Assembly (NCBI GenBank): GCA_964625145.1
Contig: CAZVAQ010000203.1
Location: 1 to 5,312 of the forward strand
Direction: 5' to 3'
DNA from: CAYTRP01 sp964625145
Lineage (GTDB): Bacteria > Sumerlaeota > Sumerlaeia > SLMS01 > JAHLLQ01
Length of the DNA: 5,312 nucleotides
Part shown: positions 1 through 5,312 of the stretch, piece by piece
How the letters are laid out: each line of letters starts with the position of its first letter
Numbering within the stretch: position 1 is the first letter of the stretch
Translations under genes and position numbers: made by a program
Notes under the pieces: model-generated
Told to the model about the DNA's origin: nothing
What the model saw: the letters and a program-made list of their open reading frames with translations, nothing else
Databases searched by the model: none

Positions 1-133
1 TCTTCGATTCGAGGTAGCGGTCGGCGTCGATCTGGTCCTTGAGCGCGTGCTGCTCCACGCTGCCCGAATCGCCAGTGGCGCGCTTCGGGCCGGAAGCGTT
101 CTCGCGGATTGTGTTGTTGAGGTCTTCGCTCAT
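1..133 (-). CDS. Small phage-associated protein (portal-adjacent type), N-terminal part only
   Basis: Reading the minus strand from an ATG at 133-131 gives 44 codons open to the window edge, starting MSEDLNNTIRENASGPKR and containing GSVEQHALKDQIDADRYLESK-like text (residues about 24-44). From memory, proteins of about 60-80 residues with the pattern 'IRENAxGPxxAxxDxxSVxQHxLxDQIxADRYLxSK' sit next to portal and large terminase genes in prophages, often of Planctomycetota and Proteobacteria. The exact role is not known to me; a head-tail or packaging accessory is a guess. A GGAA sits about 6 nt upstream of the ATG, a modest ribosome binding site. The gene would continue leftwards out of the window, probably towards a portal gene. 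Normally a terminase gene would lie just upstream (to the right), but here a plus-strand defence-gene fragment begins within a few tens of bases instead. The open frame and start are seen; the family assignment is recall without a search. Confidence 0.6.
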   Translation of the reverse strand, partial: MSEDLNNTIRENASGPKRATGDSGSVEQHALKDQIDADRYLESK

Positions 134-144
134 GCACCGTTCCG

Positions 145-1081
145 GCAGGTACCCGCGCCCGCTCCATCGACGACAACGGCTTCACAGCCGAGCTGGCGGT
201 CATCGTTGAAAACAGCTTCAACATCCACGAGGTGGGCACGACCGACAAGCGCTATTGCTTCAAGCTCGAAGAAAACCCGCTGTCGAAGGTCAAGGCCACG
301 GCGAAGAACGACAAGTTGTTCGAGCCCGAGGCCCCGGCCGCGCCTGGCCTGTTGCCGGTGATGAAGGATCAGGCGTTCATCCGCCAGGTTCTCGAACACC
401 AACTCCGCTCCCCCGACGCTGTCAATGAGCCGCCCTCGCGTGTCATCGTTCTTGACCCCAACTGGGAAGCCGCCCCGTGGGCCAACGTGCCGGTCCAGGA
501 CCAACCCGAGCGCTGGGACAAGCCCGTCCTGCTGGTCGTGCCCGTCTCGCCCGCCGATGCCAGCGCCACGCTCGGCCCGTGGCTGGCCAAGCACGTCACC
601 ATCAAGCGGAACATGGTGCGTTTCCTGCTCCCCAAGGCAGGTCTGCCATGCATCTACGATGACGCGGACCTGCGGCGGATTTCCCGCTGCGCCTACCTCG
701 CCAAGGCGTGGAAGGACAACGAGCCGGTCTACTTCGACATCTTCCGGCGCTTCGACAAGGACATGCGCCGCGAACTGGCCGAGCGGTTCGACCGCTTCGC
801 CGTGCTGCATCGCTGGAACTTCCAGCAACCCACAACCTGCGTGTTCTCCACCGAACCGTGCGCCACGTCGGCCGACAAGATGGCCAAGGCGGTCGAGGAC
901 AGCGTCCGGGCCAATTTCTTCGCCCCGGAAGACTTCGAGGCGTTCATCATCGCCGCCGCCCAGCGCGGCGAGATTATGAAGCAGGTGCTGGCGCAGCTCC
1001 GCGAGCCGCCGGCCCGGCCGGATCAGGACGCCATCCCGTACCTGGGCGACCACGCCATGTACGAGCAGACCATGCGCGTGG
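145..1081 (+). pseudogene. Anti-phage-associated DUF499 ATPase, C-terminal fragment
   Basis: In frame 1 the translation from about codon 145 reads as the C-terminal third of a DUF499 protein, a large (about 1000-residue) P-loop ATPase found in anti-phage loci with DUF1156 methyltransferase, DUF3780 and helicase genes. Family-like landmarks in order are RSIDDNGF (160-183), VENSFNIHEVG, KRNMVRFLLPKAGLPCIYDD (near 606-663), ISRCAYLAKAWK, FDRFAVLHRWNFQQP, FFAPEDFEAFIIAAA and LREPPARPDQDAIPYLGD (near 1000-1050). The N-terminus with Walker A and B is absent: a stop lies in frame at 118-120 and there is no ATG start, only an internal GTG at 232. Family resemblance ends at about 1080, where a C-terminal segment is missing and the frame runs on into unrelated text until 1299. 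It cannot be a working ATPase as it stands. The DUF499 call rests on recognised motifs; the claim of decay follows from the missing ends. Confidence 0.8.
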
Positions 1082-2038
1082 CAGCGCATTGGGCGCATCC
1101 ATCGGTACGGCCAACGCGACACGGCGCAGGTCTACAACATCGTGTCCGCCGACACCATCGAGGGGCAGATATTCCTGTTGCTGGAACAGAAGCTGTTGGC
1201 CATCGCCCAGACGTTGGGCAAGGTGGACGAGTACGGCCAGGTTACCGAGGACCTGCGTGGCCAGGTGCTGGGCCAGTTGGCCGAGCGGATTTCCTATGAC
1301 CAGCTTTATCAGGACGCGGTGCGCGACCCGACGTTGAAGCGGACGCAGCAGGAACTGGAGGTCGCGTTGGAGAACGCTAAGTTGGCACGAAACGTGGTGT
1401 TCCAACTGTTCCAGGACCTGGACAGCTTCAATCTCGAGGACTACCGCAAGTTCGACGATGGCGGCGCGGGCATGAACCGCCTGCTGGCGTTTGTGCGCGA
1501 CGCCGCCCAGGCTCTTGGCGCGGAAATGCGACAGGCCGACGACGGCATATACGAGGTCACGTTACCCAATGGCGAGTCACACCTGTTCACAACGAACCGG
1601 GACACCGCGAAAGAAAACGACGACCTGGGCCTGTTGGGCCTGGAACACCCGCTGATCCGCCACATGCTCGGCGGCAGTCATGACCTCCCCGCACGCGAGC
1701 GCGCGGTCATAGGTAGGCTCGAGCGCTTCGCGGGCAAGCCGTGCGTGCTGTCCGTGTGGCGAGTCGAGATTCACGGGGCCAGCGGCTACTTCCGCCAGGC
1801 AGTGATCCCTCTGGCCGTGGATGCCAAGGGACATCGCCTGCCGACCGGCGACACCATGCTCGCCGGCCTGCGCGAGACGCAGCCGGCGGTAGAGACCGTG
1901 CTGGATCGATCGGCGCGCGATGAGTTAGTCGCGTCGGTGCTGCCGGATATGCTGCGGCGCGAAGTCGAACACCGGGGTCTCCTGCGCGAGGACAGTTCGC
2001 TAGCGATGCAGTTAATTGTCTGGGTCGAAATCCTGTAA
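1082..2038 (+). pseudogene. SNF2-family helicase, C-terminal fragment starting at motif VI
   Basis: In frame 2 a recognisable helicase sequence begins abruptly at 1082 with QRIGRIHRYGQRDTAQVYN, the SNF2 motif VI (QxxGRxxRxGQ), whose arginines contact ATP and act as the arginine finger. It continues through VSADTIEGQIFLLLEQKL and a charged helical region (LKRTQQELEVALENAKLAR, near 1336-1392), then a probable mixed alpha/beta C-terminal domain ending WVEIL at the TAA 2036-2038. About 318 codons remain. The whole RecA1 domain and most of RecA2 (motifs I to V) are missing. Frame 2 upstream of 1082 is non-coding in character (arginine-, serine- and proline-rich text). A GTG at 1142 could start a 298-residue product, but no convincing ribosome binding site precedes it. 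Helicases with this type of C-terminus accompany DUF499 genes and resemble DrmD of class 1 DISARM; which of the two systems it came from is uncertain. Confidence 0.82.
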
Positions 2039-2119
2039 ACGGTACAAGGTCACATGGGTAGCCATGTCGTTGTGGATGATGATCGGGTAGCATAGTTGCC
2101 GAAAACATGGAGAATATGA
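2039..2119 (+). promoter_or_regulatory. Leader of the proteinase gene, with small inverted repeat and Shine-Dalgarno
   Basis: This 81-bp gap between the helicase fragment and the proteinase gene holds a perfect 6-bp inverted repeat with a 4-nt loop, ACATGG-GTAG-CCATGT (2052-2067). A GGGTAGC word recurs at about 2056 and 2084. GGAGA at 2109-2113 is a good Shine-Dalgarno 6 nt before the ATG at 2120. An out-of-frame ATG at 2116 would give only seven codons. I see no convincing -35/-10 pair, and the inverted repeat is not followed by a T-run, so it is not a terminator. It could be an operator or chance. Confidence 0.4.
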
Positions 2120-3358
2120 ATGGCAAAACGATCTGCTAAGACGACTCCGAAACCCATTCTGGCAAACCAGCCAGTGGCCCCCGCTGTTGCGCCAACCCCG
2201 CGTGACCGCCGCGTAGCGTTGATCAAGAAGATCGAAGCCAAGAGGGGTTCCCGAGTCCTCACATGGATCTGCGGTGACCGACCTGGCGCGCCGCAGGCAC
2301 AGATTGGTGAAGATGCCGTTCGCCCGATGTATGACCTTGTCCGGCGTGTTGGAAAGGTCAAGAAGCTCGATCTCTACCTCTACAGTCGTGGCGGGGCTGT
2401 CGAGGTTCCATGGCGCATCATCAGTATGCTCAGAGAGCATTGTCAGCACTTGGGCGTGTTGATCCCATATCGAGCCCATAGTGCGGCGACGCTAGTTGCC
2501 TTGGGATGTGACGAAATCGTACTTGGCCGAAAAGCCGAACTCGGGCCCATCGACCCGGCATTGAGCATATCAAATGACAAGGGCACGGAGGTCAAGGAGC
2601 AGATTCGCGTCGAGGACGTCATGTCCTTCATCGGTTTCATCAAGGAAGTGGCTGGCCTGGGCGATCAGGATGCTATTGCCGCTAACGTGCGTGTACTTAC
2701 CGAGAAGCTCTCTCCGTGGGTGCTTGGCAGCATCTATCGAACGCACACGCACATTCGTATGGTCGCGCGGAAAATGCTAGCATGCCATTCAAAGCGGGTT
2801 GATGAGCAGACGGCGAATCTCGTCATCGAGACGCTAGCTGAGAAGATTTACTCACACGGCCACGCCATCGGTCGTGCGGAGGCGAAGGAGATCGGCCTTC
2901 CAGTCGCGCAGACTGACGACGCGCTCGACGATTTTCTCTGGCAACTTCTGGAGGAGTACGAGTCGCTGCTCGAATTGCGGCGACCACTCGATGCCAGTGC
3001 AGCTTTGCCGCCGGAGGTAGATGAGATCGACCTGCCTACCACTATCGCGGCAGTCGAGACAGTCGAGGCCAGCCACGAGTTTCGTGGCACGCTGAAGTTC
3101 AAACGCATCCGGCAGGCACCGCAGCAGATCAACCTGAACATGAAGTTCGGCGTCGCGCTGCCACCCAACGTCGATCCACAGACGCTTCCGCAGGAATTAC
3201 AGAACGCGATCAACCAGATGATCCAGCAAGTGCAGAGCGAGGCACCCAAATGGGTGCAGGAGCAGACGAAAAAGCAGTCACCGGTAATCCGCGTCGAGGG
3301 ACGGCTTGAGGACGCCTACTGGCAGGAACCATCGGGGGCGACTTCAGGTCCAAAATAG
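2120..3358 (+). CDS. SDH family Clp-fold serine proteinase (SppA/ClpP-like)
   Basis: This 412-residue protein matches the serine dehydrogenase proteinase type of the ClpP/SppA crotonase fold. After a basic, proline- and alanine-rich N-terminus (1-30) come WICGDRPGAPQAQIGED (49-65), LDLYLYSRGGAVEVPWRI (83-100, with Gly91-Gly92 a plausible oxyanion hole) and YRAHSAATLVALGCDEIVLG (117-136), where Ser121 is the likely nucleophile. AELGPIDPAL (139-148) is also typical. SHGHAIGRAEAKEIGL (245-260) matches the conserved downstream segment. No signal peptide or membrane helix is visible, so it is probably cytosolic, unlike SppA. The C-terminal 120 residues (about 290-412) are glutamine- and proline-rich and not recognised. 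The start is supported by GGAGA 6 nt upstream. It lies 81 bp after the helicase remnant and is the only intact plus-strand gene. Such proteinases recur in defence islands, but substrate and partner are unknown. Confidence 0.88.
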   Translation: MAKRSAKTTPKPILANQPVAPAVAPTPRDRRVALIKKIEAKRGSRVLTWICGDRPGAPQAQIGEDAVRPMYDLVRRVGKVKKLDLYLYSRGGAVEVPWRIISMLREHCQHLGVLIPYRAHSAATLVALGCDEIVLGRKAELGPIDPALSISNDKGTEVKEQIRVEDVMSFIGFIKEVAGLGDQDAIAANVRVLTEKLSPWVLGSIYRTHTHIRMVARKMLACHSKRVDEQTANLVIETLAEKIYSHGHAIGRAEAKEIGLPVAQTDDALDDFLWQLLEEYESLLELRRPLDASAALPPEVDEIDLPTTIAAVETVEASHEFRGTLKFKRIRQAPQQINLNMKFGVALPPNVDPQTLPQELQNAINQMIQQVQSEAPKWVQEQTKKQSPVIRVEGRLEDAYWQEPSGATSGPK

Positions 3359-3736
3359 ACTGCAGGCGGGTTGCTGGAGAACTTCATCCACAACAGTAGT
3401 GTGTTCCACGACGTGCGGCATGCGCTCGTGGGCCTCGACCTTGGGCTCAAACGTGATCACTTCTGACGCCTCGCACGCGCCGAACCGCTGAAGTTGCACA
3501 TCGACGACCACAACAACATTCTGGGTCGGTGACACGGGGCGCTCCTCAGGTTTATTCGTGATCATGGACGGCACCTCTCCAAGGATTATATCGTCCAGAA
3601 CGAATGCCAGCTCTGAATAGTGCCGGCAAAACCACCGGCTGTCAACCGCTTCTTCAAGCAAATGAAGTGCCGATGCAGGCTTATCATCTTGCCGGGCACT
3701 GCCAATGGCCCAACCTGTAGTGGTTTCAAACGTCAT
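3344..3736 (-). CDS. Unrecognised 130-residue protein, convergent with the proteinase gene
   Basis: The frame runs from ATG 3736-3734 to a TAG at 3344 and encodes 130 residues. I do not recognise the family. The start is well supported: AAGGA (complement of 3745-3749) lies 8 nt before the ATG. The protein is soluble, with a hydrophobic beta-like stretch NVVVVVDVQLQRF (about 73-85) and an acidic, valine-rich C-terminal half. The N-terminal part (LHLLEEAVDSRWFCRHYSELAFVL-like, about 24-47) looks helical. The last 15 bp overlap the 3' end of the proteinase gene on the other strand, so no intergenic terminator separates them. It begins 35 bp after the stop of the upstream minus-strand phage-like gene and may be co-transcribed with it. 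It could be a phage gene or part of the defence cargo. Existence is likely; function is unknown. Confidence 0.6.
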   Translation of the reverse strand: MTFETTTGWAIGSARQDDKPASALHLLEEAVDSRWFCRHYSELAFVLDDIILGEVPSMITNKPEERPVSPTQNVVVVVDVQLQRFGACEASEVITFEPKVEAHERMPHVVEHTTVVDEVLQQPACSLFWT

Positions 3737-3744
3737 TGGTCAAT

Positions 3745-3749
3745 TCCTT
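3745..3749 (-). promoter_or_regulatory. Shine-Dalgarno AAGGA for the 130-residue protein
   Basis: On the minus strand CAAGGAATTGACCA precedes the ATG at 3736, placing AAGGA 8 nt before the start. It decides the start of a gene that otherwise has little support. Confidence 0.6.
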
Positions 3750-3771
3750 GTGTTTGGCCTACCAAGATTGA

Positions 3772-4581
3772 TCACGGGACCGCGAGTTGATCCGGTGGGC
3801 TTGTTGGTGCGCTCGTGTCCCACGAAAGATTGAGTTCGGCGACCGCACCGCGCGTGGTGGGCGTGAACGCCATGACGGCCACGACATGCGGCGAGGCCTG
3901 GGCATGGAGCACCTGGTACTCGCCCTGGCCGCTGTAGTGCGGCACGATCTGGTCGGGCGGGCCGGAGGTGTCCACCGGCGAGGCCGGGCCGAACCAGAGG
4001 CCGAAGTCGAAGGCATCCGGGCTGGCTTCGGCGACGACGTTCCACTTGATGATCGACGCGCCGTTAACGATCTCGCGGCGCAGGTTCTGGATGACGGGCA
4101 AGCCCGCGGGAGGATCGCCGGGGCCGTCGCCCGTGATCAACGTCATCACCCGGCGTCCCCGGCATTCGGGCCAGAGCCATTCCGAGGGGCGCGCCTCGAT
4201 CTCGAAGACACCGTCGGGCAGCGGCACGTCGAGCAATTGGCCAGCGGGGACATCGGCCGGAAGGAAACCAAGCCGCATGAACTGCCCCGTCCCCGTGTCG
4301 CGCGCCCAGATCGCCCATCCGGGCAGCGTCAGCGCCTGATACCTGGCGACCGAAGCGGCCGTGGCGCGAACTTGGCTGTTGAAGCGACTGATCACATCCG
4401 CCGTCGCCACGGAGCGTGCGTCCCATCGGCTGGGGATGACCAGTTGTTGGCCAGACCGCACGACCAACCTGGAGACGTGGTTCGCACTGACCGGCCCCCG
4501 CGCCGAGAAGCTGCCGGGCACCACCAGGACCGTCGGCGTCTTGATGGTATTGAAACGCGCAGGCACGTCGATTCCGGCCAA
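3772..4581 (-). CDS. Phage-like protein with C-terminal Fn3-like beta-sandwich region
   Basis: Convincing protein sequence on the minus strand begins near LAGIDVPARFNTIKTP and ends at TGA 3774-3772. The frame is open back to 4914, but residues encoded upstream of about 4590 (arginine- and proline-rich) are out-of-frame text over the integrase-like remnant, so I place the start at TTG 4581, giving 269 residues; GTG 4566 is an alternative with GGA nearby. Neither start is strong, and the true N-terminus may be lost. Residues about 20-150 are mixed, with WAIWARDTGTGQFMRLGF (about 89-106) as a landmark. Residues about 160-252 (PVIQNLRREIVNGASIIKWN, then DFGLWFG, VPHYSGQGEYQVLHA, VVAVMAFTPTTRGA) have the strand-and-loop pattern of a fibronectin III-like domain, common in virion and tail proteins. 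The short SWDTSAPTSPPDQLAVP tail may mark a truncated end. A phage structural role is inference; no specific family is recognised. Confidence 0.6.
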   Translation of the reverse strand: MAGIDVPARFNTIKTPTVLVVPGSFSARGPVSANHVSRLVVRSGQQLVIPSRWDARSVATADVISRFNSQVRATAASVARYQALTLPGWAIWARDTGTGQFMRLGFLPADVPAGQLLDVPLPDGVFEIEARPSEWLWPECRGRRVMTLITGDGPGDPPAGLPVIQNLRREIVNGASIIKWNVVAEASPDAFDFGLWFGPASPVDTSGPPDQIVPHYSGQGEYQVLHAQASPHVVAVMAFTPTTRGAVAELNLSWDTSAPTSPPDQLAVP

Positions 4582-4645
4582 GTCGCTGATGCAGGATCTG
4601 TTCGCCGAGCGCCCGACGCCGGCATGCGTCCAAGGAAGGTGGCAT

Positions 4646-4894
4646 TCATTGGTTTGCAGTCCGCACGATGGCCATGATTCCCGCTCGGATGGCTGGCGGC
4701 AGGTTTGGCCATACCCGCGCCACCTCCGCCAGATCGGGCGGCGGGGTTTGGGTATTAAGGCCCGTAGTCTGGTGATGCGCCGACGGATCGCCGCCCACTG
4801 CGCCGGATTCCGTGCCGCGCTTCGCGGAAACCCCTTGTTTTTCAGGGGTTTTTGCAGTACGTTCGAGTCCGATAGAGGCCAGTGAGAACGGCGA
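4646..4894 (-). pseudogene. Remnant resembling the C-terminal tail of an integrase-like protein
   Basis: The minus-strand frame ending at TGA 4648-4646 reads SPFSLASIGLERTAKTPEKQ, then GVSAKRGTESGAVGGDPSAH, a linker, and PPPDLAEVARVWPNLPPAIR followed by AGIMAIVRTANQ. The pattern 'PDLAxVxxxWPxLPxAIRAGIxAMV' is one I associate with the extreme C-terminus of site-specific integrases in Planctomycetota-like genomes, preceded by an AKTPEKQGV-type linker. No catalytic domain (R...HxxR...Y) is present, and the frame upstream (4895-4987) is the repeat-containing non-coding stretch, so this is only a stub. It lies between a host-like CBS gene and phage-like sequence, where an integrase end would be expected at an element boundary. 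The coding signature is fair; the integrase link is recall-based and uncertain. It could instead be the tail of an unrelated protein. Confidence 0.45.
4828..4853. terminator. Hairpin AAACCCCT/AGGGGTTT with T-run on the plus strand
   Basis: AAACCCCT (4828-4835) is the exact reverse complement of AGGGGTTT (4844-4851), giving an 8-bp stem around the 8-nt loop TGTTTTTC, with a further two T residues after the stem. On the plus strand this resembles a short intrinsic terminator. It is embedded in the integrase-like remnant, where the minus strand encodes TPEKQGV. Termination is inferred; the symmetry is seen. Confidence 0.45.
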
Positions 4895-5021
4895 CCGCGA
4901 ACTTGAAGTTTCACGCGAAGATGCGAAGAGCGCTAAGAAAAGGGGCGTGTCGTGCGTTGCGTGGCAGTACGCCACAGATCGCACCACGTCTCTCAGTCTC
5001 TTCGTCTCTCCTGCATCCCCC
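4895..5021. other. Non-coding gap with pyrimidine-rich tract downstream of the CBS gene
   Basis: No gene is supported here. Besides the GCGAAGA unit, the right part (about 4988-5035) is strongly pyrimidine-rich on the plus strand (TCTCTCAGTCTCTTCGTCTC). CTCTCCTGCA occurs twice, at 5006-5015 and 5026-5035, exactly 20 bp apart. The second copy lies in the last codons of the CBS protein gene. No T-run hairpin for that gene was found. Confidence 0.45.
4909..4942. repeat. Degenerate GCGAAGA dispersed-repeat unit
   Basis: Three spaced copies of a heptamer occur in a row: GCGAAGA (4915-4921), GCGAAGA (4923-4929) and GCTAAGA (4932-4938), preceded by TTTCAC. This matches the style of the interspersed 'TTTCACGCGAAGACGCGAAG' or 'CGCAAAGACGCAAAG' elements that I recall from many environmental genomes, usually in intergenic DNA. 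Only one unit is visible, so dispersal cannot be shown from this window. Confidence 0.55.
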
Positions 5022-5312
5022 TCACCTCTCCTGCAGCGCCCTCTGATACTGCTTCATCAGGGATGAGCGGCTGATCAGGCCGATGACCTTGAAGGTTTCA
5101 CCGGGAAGGCAGACGGGCAGGCGGCTGACTTCGTGCTGGCTGAAGCGGTCCATCACCGTCGCCAGGTCGTCGTTGCTGGCCAGCGTGGGGATATTCGGCC
5201 GCATCACCTCGCCGCAGGTGAGCAGGGGGATCGCAGCCGGTTCGACCAGGGCGGTCTTGATGTCCTCCGCCACCACCATGCCGGCGTAGTAGCCCTTCTT
5301 GTCGACCACGAC
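5022..5312 (-). CDS. CBS-domain protein C-terminus, probably a ClC chloride channel
   Basis: The minus-strand frame is open at the right edge and ends at TGA 5024-5022; about 96 codons are visible and the N-terminus lies outside the window. The sequence VVDKKGYYAGMVVAEDIKTA is the end of one CBS motif (beta-strand, then the 'EDI' helix). After LTCGEVMRPNIPTLASNDDL a second CBS domain runs through MDRFSQHEVSRLPVCLP and FKVIGLISRSSLMKQYQRAL to the C-terminus. This arrangement (VVDxxGxxxGxVxxEDI, LVEP, VMRPxxPTL, SRxxLxxxYxRAL) is typical of the cytoplasmic CBS pair closing ClC-type chloride channel proteins, where it binds nucleotides and modulates transport. Other CBS proteins cannot be excluded because no membrane part is visible. 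Its composition and completeness to the stop suggest an ordinary host gene at the edge of the element. Confidence 0.8.
   Translation of the reverse strand, partial: VVVDKKGYYAGMVVAEDIKTALVEPAAIPLLTCGEVMRPNIPTLASNDDLATVMDRFSQHEVSRLPVCLPGETFKVIGLISRSSLMKQYQRALQER

Noticed and set aside
130..1122. Long minus-strand open frame opposite the DUF499 fragment
   Set aside because: Arginine-, glycine- and histidine-rich shadow of a GC-rich coding strand; the plus frame shows clear family motifs.
1079..1299. Continuation of the DUF499 frame to a stop at 1299 as a true C-terminus
   Set aside because: After 1081 the frame reads HWAHPSVRPTRHGAGL-type text, an out-of-frame reading of the helicase coding sequence.
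2012..2479. Minus-strand open frame across the start of the proteinase gene
   Set aside because: It overlaps the well-supported proteinase start and has no recognisable motif or ribosome binding site.
3787..4677. Long plus-strand open frame opposite the phage-like gene
   Set aside because: Composition is that of an antisense shadow, rich in Arg, Gly and His with no recognisable motif.
4855..4890. tRNA gene suggested by GTTCGAGTCC
   Set aside because: The flanking bases do not form a T-stem and there is no acceptor, D or anticodon arm nearby on either strand.
4582..4914. N-terminal extension of the phage-like protein back to ATG 4914
   Set aside because: The extra 111 residues are arginine- and proline-rich and overlap the more protein-like integrase-tail frame, so they are unlikely to be translated.
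1..5312. CRISPR array or rRNA gene
   Set aside because: No regularly spaced repeats of 20-40 bp with unique spacers and no rRNA-like sequence were seen.

Overview
The window is a GC-rich, mosaic bacterial segment made mostly of broken genes. It looks like the edge of a prophage or genomic island that carries remains of an anti-phage defence locus. No direct taxonomic marker is present. The prophage-type proteins and the integrase-tail-like remnant near 4650-4890 remind me most of Planctomycetota, but that is recall-based inference and only moderately likely.

Layout, left to right. (1) 1-133, minus strand: the first 44 codons of a small protein resembling those encoded beside phage portal/terminase genes. 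It runs off the left edge. (2) About 145-1081, plus strand: the C-terminal part of a DUF499 ATPase of the anti-phage-associated type, without its ATP-binding N-terminus. (3) About 1082-2038, plus strand: the C-terminal part of a SNF2-family helicase, beginning exactly at helicase motif VI and in a different reading frame from (2). Regions 2 and 3 look like two neighbouring defence genes joined by a deletion. (4) 2120-3358, plus strand: an intact SDH/SppA/ClpP-fold serine proteinase with a good ribosome binding site. (5) 3344-3736, minus strand: a small unrecognised protein that overlaps the proteinase gene tail to tail by 15 bp and also has a strong ribosome binding site. (6) 3772 to about 4581, minus strand: a phage-like protein with a C-terminal Fn3-like beta-sandwich region. 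(7) 4646 to about 4894, minus strand: a remnant resembling the C-terminal tail of an integrase. It contains a hairpin-forming sequence. (8) About 4895-5021: a non-coding stretch with a degenerate GCGAAGA repeat and a pyrimidine-rich tract. (9) 5022-5312, minus strand: the C-terminal CBS domains of what is probably a ClC chloride channel, likely host chromosome.

The plus-strand defence genes lie between minus-strand phage-like genes. The simplest reading is that a defence cassette was carried as cargo, or inserted, within a prophage between genes of its structural region, and then decayed. Only the serine proteinase and its convergent small neighbour still look intact. Whether these two form a working unit cannot be decided from sequence alone.
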